From positions 1 through 10,072 of the forward strand of contig JASEIR010000075.1 in NCBI GenBank assembly GCA_030017355.1: a stretch of 10,072 nucleotides of DNA, written 5' to 3'. Each line of letters begins with the position of its first letter. Positions within the stretch are counted from its first letter, which is position 1. This stretch comes from Actinomycetota bacterium (GTDB taxonomy: Bacteria; Actinomycetota; Aquicultoria; Aquicultorales; Aquicultoraceae). The position numbers and the translations under genes are program-made. Below are positions 1 to 4,736 of the stretch, in pieces. The notes under the pieces were generated by a model. The model was not told where the DNA came from, made no database searches, and was given only the letters and a program-made list of their open reading frames with translations.

Positions 1-59
1 TATCGCTTTATGAGTAAGAAGACTTTCAGTCTCCTATTAGCGGAGTTAATGAGTGAAAC
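1..59 (-). CRISPR. Leader-proximal CRISPR repeat (23-59) and partial first spacer (1-22)
   Basis: Only one copy is in the window, so this rests on form, not on repetition. Read on the minus strand, 59 down to 23 is a 37-nt unit that starts GTTTCA and ends ACTGAAAG. A 4-bp stem (CTCC at 31-34 with GGAG at 42-45, 7-nt loop) sits exactly 8 nt before the end. This is the geometry of type I/III repeats, where Cas6 cuts at the 3' base of the stem and leaves an 8-nt handle close to ATTGAAAS. Bases 1-22 would be the start of the first spacer. An extended -10 promoter lies just upstream and cas6 is the nearest gene, both in the same direction. The exact repeat ends are uncertain because GAGTGAAACTCAC at the leader junction is itself partly palindromic. 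Whether more repeats follow to the left cannot be seen. Confidence 0.6.
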
Positions 60-79
60 TCACCTCGTTGCTAACCAAT

Positions 80-88
80 ATTATAGCA
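80..88 (-). promoter_or_regulatory. Extended -10 promoter reading into the CRISPR repeat
   Basis: The minus strand reads TGCTATAAT here, a perfect TGn plus TATAAT extended -10 element. No good -35 hexamer sits 16-18 bp upstream, although TTTACA occurs 21 bp upstream. Extended -10 promoters can work without a -35 box. Transcription would begin near 73, about 13-14 nt before the first repeat base, so this is the best candidate for the pre-crRNA promoter. Confidence 0.5.
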
Positions 89-159
89 GATAACCACAAA
101 ATTGCATGTAAATGATGTGCTAAATCCATTCAAATCACCACCAAAAGGCATAAAATCAA

Positions 160-177
160 TCGTTTTTTCGAAAACGA
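160..177. repeat. Inverted repeat with TTCG centre in the leader
   Basis: TCGTTTT (160-166) and AAAACGA (171-177) are perfect 7-bp arms around TTCG. The core TTTTCGAAAA (165-174) recurs in the palindrome at 200-213. The two centres are 37 bp apart. It may be a protein-binding site or an RNA hairpin in the leader; nothing shows which. Confidence 0.5.
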
Positions 178-199
178 AAAATTGCTTAAAACAGCCCAT

Positions 200-213
200 G
201 ATTTTCGAAAATC
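200..213. repeat. Perfect 14-bp palindrome in the leader
   Basis: GATTTTCGAAAATC is its own reverse complement and shares TTTTCGAAAA with the inverted repeat at 160-177. Two copies of one palindromic core within 50 bp suggest a pair of operator-like sites. The binding protein is unknown. Confidence 0.5.
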
Positions 214-232
214 GCAAACAACTAGAATAGCT

Positions 233-244
233 CCAGCTAGCTGG
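233..244. repeat. Perfect 12-bp palindrome in the leader
   Basis: CCAGCTAGCTGG is a perfect palindrome in a GC-richer patch of an otherwise AT-rich region. It is unrelated in sequence to the TTTTCGAAAA sites. Its role is unknown; a regulator or leader-binding factor site is possible. Confidence 0.4.
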
Positions 245-338
245 TGAAATAGCAGCCAAAAGGTCAACTTACTAAATCAGCGCGTCTTCAAGATTTCATC
301 ATAGCTTACTAATTCATCCAATTTGCGAATCGCCAAGC

Positions 339-379
339 AAAAAAAAGCAGGTTATTAAGTTGTCAAAGAGCAACTGCTT
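339..379 (-). terminator. Weak intrinsic-terminator-like hairpin with T-run
   Basis: On the minus strand, AAGCA (379-375) and GTTG (374-371) can pair with CAAC (362-359) and TGCTT (349-345). This leaves a bulge of about 9 nt, and a run of eight T follows at 346-339. It lies after cas6 and could end the cas transcript before the array. The stem is short, AT-rich and interrupted, so this is only a candidate. Confidence 0.25.
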
Positions 380-393
380 GACTTACATACTAC

Positions 394-402
394 ATTATAA
401 CA
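394..402 (-). promoter_or_regulatory. Second extended -10 element in the leader
   Basis: The minus strand reads TGTTATAAT, again TGn plus TATAAT, with no recognisable -35 hexamer at the usual distance. Transcription would start near 387 and run left through the hairpin at 339-379. One copy of the repeated 11-mer (414-424) sits near its -35 region. It could be a distal leader promoter. Confidence 0.35.
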
Positions 403-515
403 TCTAAGATGTGCAATCGTTTTTAAATCGCTTTAAACTAATATTTAGTATTATCTTTAGAGCTATCCTGCGCCCTCACTCTGGCCACAACCAAAAATAG
501 CACTGCTTATTTTAT

Positions 516-1562
516 TTATCGAGGAGGAGATAGCGATATCCCTTCCATCTCATACTGACCACAGCCAAAAACAGCATCACTTCCAACATGTACAAATTGC
601 CCTAATATTAGAATAGGAAGAAACGGTCCAAGATCACCCTCATAAGTTATTGCACCAGTTACACCTGAGAGACTATCTTTCTTTCCTTGGCGATTTGAAT
701 AGCGAAGGATATTTCTTTTTGTAAGAGTTGACCTGGTCGCTTTAATGGAAGAAGCCATCTCTCTCATATCTCTAATATTTTCATCCCAGACCCCATCGCA
801 ATGGAAGTAAGAAAGCGCATTTAACCTTATCGTAATATTCTGCACGAGAGCTATAAAAGGTATTTCGTTAAAGCAATAATTGCCCCGATATTTAACCCGC
901 GTGGGTGTTAGAAAGTTTAGCGTTAATCGGTCTAAACTAAATGTTGTCACCCAATTTGCAACTTCCGATCCAATCAAGACAGCATTAGCAGTATAAACCA
1001 TATTATTATCTAATGAATATACCAATTGCTCTTCACCAGTAAGACAATCCACTGCATATATTGAGGTTAGTTCAAATTTATGCCGCCTAGCAGTTATGCC
1101 AACCTCGCCCAGTTCCCTAATCGCAAAAATAAAATATGGTAGTAAATCGATTGCTCGTCCAATTAAAACAAGATGAAAAGTGAGCTCCTCGCCAGCATTA
1201 TACTCTGTCTTGTCCTCAAGAGGCAGCTCAAATACATACGGTCTTGGCACCTTTGTCTGCTTATGCATGTATTCTGCTCCCTCTGGCGGTGACGTTTCAA
1301 ATACATAAGCATATGGGCAGCTATGTCTTATTAAACAGGCGTCACATGTTTTTTCGCGTGTAGCGCAGCAAATTCGCTTAAAAACATGGCCGAACCCACC
1401 TCTAAGCATCGACCCCTTGAATTCAGGAAGAATCATGTTCTCTAATGCTTTAATGGTTATGCGATATTTGGCAAGCTTAAATTCACTAAATATGCTTTTT
1501 TGTTGACCCTCTGTAGCTGTTTGCATTGTTCGCATCCCAATCGCTGCTTGTTCAAAATGCAC
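516..1562 (-). CDS. cas6: Cas6 family pre-crRNA processing endoribonuclease
   Basis: A RAMP-fold protein of up to 348 residues. Cas6 cuts CRISPR array transcripts inside each repeat to release crRNAs for the effector complex. Family marks: an N-terminal RAMP strand (about 29-38), a glycine-rich stretch GSMLRGGFGH (50-59), a cysteine cluster typical of this Cas6 branch (C65, C66, C73, C76, C82) followed by PYAYVFE, and a C-terminal block GPFLPILILGQFVHVG then FGCGQY (about 312-337). The cysteines may bind a metal or stabilise the fold; this is inference. The outermost start is a GTG at 1562. ATG codons at residues 10 (1535) and 13 (1526) are alternatives, none has a clear Shine-Dalgarno site, and family similarity begins only near residue 27. 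The gene follows vapC by 59 bp on the same strand, with no evident promoter between them, and faces the putative leader and array. Processing of the adjacent array and supply of the upstream III-C complex are inferred from position. Confidence 0.85.
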   Translation of the reverse strand: MHFEQAAIGMRTMQTATEGQQKSIFSEFKLAKYRITIKALENMILPEFKGSMLRGGFGHVFKRICCATREKTCDACLIRHSCPYAYVFETSPPEGAEYMHKQTKVPRPYVFELPLEDKTEYNAGEELTFHLVLIGRAIDLLPYFIFAIRELGEVGITARRHKFELTSIYAVDCLTGEEQLVYSLDNNMVYTANAVLIGSEVANWVTTFSLDRLTLNFLTPTRVKYRGNYCFNEIPFIALVQNITIRLNALSYFHCDGVWDENIRDMREMASSIKATRSTLTKRNILRYSNRQGKKDSLSGVTGAITYEGDLGPFLPILILGQFVHVGSDAVFGCGQYEMEGISLSPPR

Positions 1563-1621
1563 ACCCGCAGTAGCTTTTTATGATCAGTTTTGATGCTCAC
1601 AACAGATTTCGCAGGAAGCTA

Positions 1622-2029
1622 CTACGGTTTCACCGCAAACCCATATTGCGCAAAGTGCCGATCGAAGGTGAAGGCCGATTCTATGCCCACTCTTTCCATC
1701 AATGCAAAACTTACGCAATCAGTAAAACTATAGCTTTTATCAGAATGCTTTTGGGCTATTACCCAGGCATCGCTAAACAATTCCTCATCGACATGTATAA
1801 GATTTACGGCATTACTTTTAAGAACCAAATCGCCAAAGCCAATCGCTAATTTATGGCCAAACCAATTTCTAAGAGCCGTATATGTCTCATCAAAGATATA
1901 GTCGGTTATATAGATTGTTAATGATTGTTCTAAAAGCCAATTCCAAAAACGCAGGGCGGCGCTGTGGTGCTTATCTTTTATATTTAAAACGGCAATTATC
2001 CCTGAAGTATCGAGAAAGACGGCTTTCAC
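1622..2029 (-). CDS. vapC: VapC-type PIN-domain toxin ribonuclease
   Basis: This 135-residue protein has the size and pattern of a PIN-domain RNase toxin. The four acidic metal-binding positions are all present: D7 in FLDTSG, E48 in FDETYT, D104 in SFTDCVSF and D123 in FTFDRHF. VapC toxins cut tRNA, rRNA or other RNA and stop growth unless bound by the cognate VapB. The start is GTG and overlaps the vapB stop as GTGA, so translation is probably coupled; AGGGG lies 5 nt upstream. The full active site suggests a working toxin. Its RNA target cannot be predicted. It is unusual in lying inside a cas locus, directly before cas6. Confidence 0.9.
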   Translation of the reverse strand: MKAVFLDTSGIIAVLNIKDKHHSAALRFWNWLLEQSLTIYITDYIFDETYTALRNWFGHKLAIGFGDLVLKSNAVNLIHVDEELFSDAWVIAQKHSDKSYSFTDCVSFALMERVGIESAFTFDRHFAQYGFAVKP

Positions 2030-2274
2030 TTTGACCCCTTGCCATAAATATACTTATCATGATTCTCCGACAAGTCTTCAGGACCACCTTCTGCCGCTAG
2101 TTCGGCAAGTTTTCCGATCGGATCTTCTTTAATTTTCCCTGGCCTGAGACGTTCGTCGATTAGCTTTCTGACTACTGCGGCAATACTCCCCTCTTTTTTT
2201 GCCTCTCTTACCAGAAACTGATATTGCTCTGGTTCTAAATAAAGTTGTACTCTTTCTGCGGTTCTCTTCAGCAT
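2026..2274 (-). CDS. vapB: VapB-type ribbon-helix-helix antitoxin
   Basis: An 82-residue antitoxin and autorepressor. Residues about 7-43 (ERVQLYL, then two helices ending in AVVRKLIDERL) fit a ribbon-helix-helix DNA-binding domain. The acidic linker and C-terminal tail with DLSENHDKYIYG fit the toxin-neutralising end often seen in VapB proteins paired with PIN toxins. A GTG at 2286 would add four residues, but the promoter predicts transcription to start near 2289. The AGGTGA site (2283-2288) lies 8 nt before the ATG at 2274, so the ATG is preferred. The stop codon overlaps the vapC start. VapB, alone or with VapC, should bind the inverted repeat at 2295-2320 and repress its own promoter. 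Confidence 0.87.
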   Translation of the reverse strand: MLKRTAERVQLYLEPEQYQFLVREAKKEGSIAAVVRKLIDERLRPGKIKEDPIGKLAELAAEGGPEDLSENHDKYIYGKGSK

Positions 2275-2294
2275 AGCTGTCGTCACCTCTCTTA

Positions 2295-2320
2295 CATTAT
2301 GCTGTACTTACAGCATAATG
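2295..2320. promoter_or_regulatory. Probable VapB operator: perfect 12+12 bp inverted repeat
   Basis: CATTATGCTGTA (2295-2306) and TACAGCATAATG (2309-2320) are exact reverse complements around a 2-bp spacer. The repeat covers the -10 box, the whole spacer and the first bases of the -35 box of the vapB promoter, so bound VapB or VapBC would block RNA polymerase. This is the usual layout of ribbon-helix-helix autoregulation. Confidence 0.8.
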
Positions 2321-2324
2321 TCAA
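2296..2324 (-). promoter_or_regulatory. Sigma-70-type promoter of vapB-vapC(-cas6)
   Basis: The minus strand has a perfect -35 TTGACA (2324-2319), a 17-bp spacer and a -10 CATAAT (2301-2296) one base off consensus. It is the best promoter match in the window. Transcription would start near 2289, leaving a leader of about 15 nt that holds the vapB ribosome binding site. With no clear promoter or terminator between vapC and cas6, the transcript may also carry cas6. Confidence 0.8.
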
Positions 2325-2329
2325 CGAGC

Positions 2330-2356
2330 CTTGTTGGATTTAGGCTTGTTAGATTT
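2330..2356. repeat. Imperfect 12-nt direct repeat across the cas5 stop codon
   Basis: CTTGTTGGATTT (2330-2341) and CTTGTTAGATTT (2345-2356), plus-strand reading, differ at one base and are spaced 15 bp apart. The second copy covers the end of the cas5-group gene and its stop. It may be a small slippage duplication. No matching copy is found on the far side of vapBC, so it does not show how that module arrived. Confidence 0.4.
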
Positions 2357-3245
2357 GTACCTCCCAAATCCCCTTTTCTTTAATAAAGAAACTGGTGCTT
2401 TTGCGGGTTACCGCGCCGGGAGCCCAGCAGGGCTTTACTTCAGAAAGCCTCTTACCAAACTGGCCATCTTCGCTAGTTTCACGGCCAAGAAATGGCTCAA
2501 GCATACCCCCCATTTTTAAACCGTCTTCCGCTACGGTATGTGCAAGCACAGGTTTATTTTCCCCAACGATAACACCGGGGTCATACCCAGATAAATTAAG
2601 ATCGTATCCAAATAGTTCTTTGGCGGGGTGGTGTTCATCTGACAATGATAACTGACCAAAACCGTAGCTGCGTTCGCCGCCTATTTGAAAACTTTTTATT
2701 ATCTTTTTCCAAGAATTTTTTAGATCGTCTGGCGCATCTTTGTTCAGAAAGAAAATGCCAGTTAGGTATACAGGATCGCCTGCATTAATGCTAATACCAT
2801 TTTCATTGACATTATTAAGAAAACGGTGACTGATTAATTCTACTTCATGTAAAGAGCCTTCTTCAGCAGCAAATGTACCGGTGTTAATTGCAGTAGACGC
2901 ATATGATGTAATAAGCCAGCAGTCGACTTTAGATGCCTTAAGGTAGGCGCAATCCACGCTGTAGCCAGATTGATGATTCTGTACTTGGGGAAGGATTGGG
3001 CGATTCCCTTCTCTGTCCAAGCAGGGAAAGAAATAACTTGTTCGCAGGTAATTCTGCACGTCTTTTCCAACTTGGACATAGTTTGTGCTGTCTTTTAGAC
3101 GCGTAATTTGAGATGTAAGAGCACCCCATAGCATGCGGCCCGTAACATAAAGTCGAGTTTGCTGAATATTGCCTACCTTGGCGTAGCCGCTATGCAGAGG
3201 ACTTTGCATCTGAAAGGTTAGCTTATACGCATCCCAGCTCATCAT
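2349..3245 (-). CDS. cas5: Cas5-group RAMP protein of the type III effector (Cmr3/Csx10-like)
   Basis: A 298-residue RAMP protein, last of the six effector genes. Visible marks are an N-terminal RAMP strand with SPLHSGYAKVGN (15-26), the block RLYVTGRMLWGAL (31-43) where RAMP proteins carry a pattern like PGSSLRGAL, and the glycine-rich loop IGGERSYGFGQLSL (188-201), which resembles Csx10 and Cmr3 proteins. Cas5-group subunits bind the 5' handle of the crRNA and join Cas10 to the Cas7 backbone. That role is inferred here, because the other five subunit types are accounted for and this position is open. The start overlaps the cmr5 stop. Two ATG codons stand side by side: GGAGG lies 4 nt before the first (3245) and 7 nt before the second (3242), so the second may be used. 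The family assignment is less certain than for cmr4 or cas10. Confidence 0.72.
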   Translation of the reverse strand: MMSWDAYKLTFQMQSPLHSGYAKVGNIQQTRLYVTGRMLWGALTSQITRLKDSTNYVQVGKDVQNYLRTSYFFPCLDREGNRPILPQVQNHQSGYSVDCAYLKASKVDCWLITSYASTAINTGTFAAEEGSLHEVELISHRFLNNVNENGISINAGDPVYLTGIFFLNKDAPDDLKNSWKKIIKSFQIGGERSYGFGQLSLSDEHHPAKELFGYDLNLSGYDPGVIVGENKPVLAHTVAEDGLKMGGMLEPFLGRETSEDGQFGKRLSEVKPCWAPGAVTRKSTSFFIKEKGIWEVQI

Positions 3246-3727
3246 GACGCCTCCACTGCAGATGTGAGCGCTTTAGCTCCATATCGTGTGTAGATAAGAA
3301 CTTGCTCAAAAAGTGACTTGACCAGAAGAAGGCATTTTAAATCTGCTGCAATATGTCCGCTAATATGCCCGAGTATATCTTTTTTACAAATGTTTAGTTT
3401 TGGTGGGGATTCATCCCAGCCGTTTGCAAATGCTGAGTCTAGTGATTTTAATTCGGGCCTATTAAGCAGGTTTAGAAGTTTTGCCATTATTACACAGGAG
3501 CCAAATTCCTCAGAGCTTAGCTCATTCTCTTGGGTTTTTTCTCCGCTTTTTGACAGCAGATATAGAAAGAAGGCATAGAGGCCTTGTTCTTGTAGAACAC
3601 CCAAAGAGTCGGTTGCAATGCGTTCCAGGTCCTTTGCTTTAAGAAGAACGCCATCCTTTACTGGCTTATCTATATTGTTAAGAATCTCTTGAGAGGTCTC
3701 AGCTGCATATCTATCAAGGTTTATCAT
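3242..3727 (-). CDS. cmr5: Cmr5-type small subunit (Cas11)
   Basis: A 161-residue protein predicted to be mostly helical, the usual size and character of Cmr5/Cas11. Recognisable stretches are GVLQEQGLYAFFLYLLSKSG (43-62), matching the conserved helix near the middle of Cmr5, and a C-terminal helix with LFEQVLIYTRYGAKAL. Cas11 subunits line the inner groove of the type III filament and help hold the crRNA-target duplex; they have no catalytic site. The start ATG has a perfect AGGAGG 11 nt upstream, a slightly long spacing, and half of that site lies in a hairpin (3742-3761). The gene ends in a 4-bp overlap with the cas5-group gene. Similarity is weak, as is normal for small subunits; position between cmr4 and cas5 supports the call. 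Confidence 0.75.
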   Translation of the reverse strand: MINLDRYAAETSQEILNNIDKPVKDGVLLKAKDLERIATDSLGVLQEQGLYAFFLYLLSKSGEKTQENELSSEEFGSCVIMAKLLNLLNRPELKSLDSAFANGWDESPPKLNICKKDILGHISGHIAADLKCLLLVKSLFEQVLIYTRYGAKALTSAVEAS

Positions 3728-3741
3728 TTTAGGAAATGCCT

Positions 3742-3761
3742 CCTGTTTGTTCTAAAACAGG
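3742..3761 (-). promoter_or_regulatory. mRNA hairpin overlapping the cmr5 ribosome binding site
   Basis: On the minus strand, CCTGTTT (3761-3755) pairs with AAACAGG (3748-3742) around a 6-nt loop. The AGGAGG site of cmr5 spans 3744-3739, so its first three bases lie in the stem. The gap between cmr4 and cmr5 is 40 bp, one of the widest between effector genes. The hairpin could lower cmr5 translation, or protect or shape the cmr4 mRNA end. There is no T-run, so it is not an intrinsic terminator. Confidence 0.45.
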
Positions 3762-3767
3762 CGAACA

Positions 3768-4712
3768 CTATATGGGTTCACCGATAATCTTAATCCTGCC
3801 AAAGCCGCGTGTACCCATACCGCCAACGCCAAGATACTCAAGAAGTTCTAGGCCGCCTGATACTACTTCAGAAGGGCCTCTGGGACTCCATTTATTACCA
3901 TTTGAGTTTTGTATCGGAAAATCAATGTTCCGGTAATTATCAATTACCACATCAAATGTCATAAACGTGGCGCGAGGGATAGCCTCATAGGTAAAAAGAG
4001 CACCGTCAGCAGCAGCGCCGGTTTCAGGTTCGATGGCGACTGATGTGCGCACTTCTAAGTTAGAGTTAACCAACTCGGGAAATAAGCTTTCATGAACGAT
4101 TACTGTTCGAGAGAGGGCTTCTTCTAGTTCGACCTGGTCTTTCCAATTGTTCTTGGGTTCGTCTGGCGCACAATACGATATTTTTTTGTCTTGCTTTTCC
4201 ACATTTAGCATAAGCCAGCCAATAGCAAAAGCCCCATTTTTACCTTTAAGTTTACCAGCCAATATAACCTTTTCTATACTTGAAGGCGCCTCTACTCTTT
4301 TGCCATTAGCCCCATTTATAATTGAGGAGAAATTTGCATCGTTTAATATCGATGCCGTAGTAATCCAAACCGGGCCATCTTGTGATGCTATCGGGAAAAG
4401 CAGTATGCGGGCATCGTGGATGCTTACCACTCCAGAGCTAAAACCCCCTTGTTCACCAGCACCAAAGGTGTAGATGATCGGATTCTCATCTGGTTTGCCT
4501 TTTTTGTTTTGCCCTGCTAACTTCAGATCGCCATATCGCATAGCAGCAGCTGATTGAATTGATCCGTGAAGACTTGTTCCTGGGATCTTGGGAAGATTCG
4601 TCCCCGGCTCACGGACAATGGCATTGTCTACACGGGCTAGGCGATAACCGCCCGTTCCGACGTGCACCGGATCGAGAGTCATAATGAGATAGGTTAACTT
4701 TTTAATCTCCAT
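3768..4712 (-). CDS. cmr4: Cmr4 (Cas7) backbone subunit and target RNase
   Basis: A 314-residue Cas7-family RAMP protein. Several copies form the backbone along the crRNA, and each can cut bound target RNA at 6-nt intervals. The N-terminus has the Cmr4 signature: DPVHVGTGG (14-22), then RVDNAIVREPGT, where D29 matches the catalytic aspartate of Cmr4 (D26 in Pyrococcus furiosus), then PKIPGTSLHGSI, the RAMP glycine region. The C-terminus ends with the glycine-rich loop GVGGMGTRGFG. The RNA-cleaving site therefore looks intact. The reading frame opens at a GTG at 4721, but AGGGG lies 8 nt before the ATG at 4712 and would overlap the GTG, so the ATG is chosen. The gene starts 24 bp after the cas10 stop. 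Confidence 0.9.
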   Translation of the reverse strand: MEIKKLTYLIMTLDPVHVGTGGYRLARVDNAIVREPGTNLPKIPGTSLHGSIQSAAAMRYGDLKLAGQNKKGKPDENPIIYTFGAGEQGGFSSGVVSIHDARILLFPIASQDGPVWITTASILNDANFSSIINGANGKRVEAPSSIEKVILAGKLKGKNGAFAIGWLMLNVEKQDKKISYCAPDEPKNNWKDQVELEEALSRTVIVHESLFPELVNSNLEVRTSVAIEPETGAAADGALFTYEAIPRATFMTFDVVIDNYRNIDFPIQNSNGNKWSPRGPSEVVSGGLELLEYLGVGGMGTRGFGRIKIIGEPI

Positions 4713-4736
4713 AATATGCACCCCTGTGCTAATCGT

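Larger units (their letters stand above)
60..515 (-). other. Candidate CRISPR leader / gene-free region between cas6 and the array
   Basis: This 456-bp stretch holds no gene that I can support. It is AT-rich and lies between the cas6 stop codon and the putative first repeat, as expected for a leader. Reading on the minus strand it contains an extended -10 element (394-402), a weak hairpin plus T-run (339-379), a perfect 12-bp palindrome (233-244), two copies of the palindrome TTTTCGAAAA (202-211 and 165-174) and a second extended -10 element (80-88) next to the repeat. The 11-mer CAATCGTTTTT (plus-strand reading) occurs at both 157-167 and 414-424. The longest reading frame here, 71-259 on the minus strand, has a composition unlike the neighbouring proteins and resembles no family known to me. 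The leader role is inferred from position and promoter layout. Confidence 0.5.

Noticed and set aside
23..59. Reading the CRISPR repeat on the plus strand with AGTGAAAC as handle
   Set aside because: The plus reading also ends in a handle-like sequence, but its stem is then 14 nt from the end instead of 8, and the promoter and cas6 point the other way.
71..259. 62-codon minus-strand reading frame in the leader
   Set aside because: It overlaps the palindromes and the extended -10 element at 80-88, resembles no family known to me, has no clear ribosome binding site and looks like AT-rich non-coding DNA.
378..401. Plus-strand promoter TTGACT ... TATAAC
   Set aside because: The spacer is only 12 bp, too short for a sigma-70 promoter, and no plus-strand gene follows.
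1580..1849. 89-codon plus-strand reading frame
   Set aside because: It is antisense to vapC, whose PIN active site is complete; the plus frame shows no family resemblance.
2322..2336. Terminator between the cas5-group gene and vapB
   Set aside because: The CAAC/GTTG stem is interrupted, leaves almost no loop and has no T-run.
3768..4721. GTG start for cmr4 at 4721
   Set aside because: The GTG overlaps the AGGGG that serves as ribosome binding site for the ATG at 4712.
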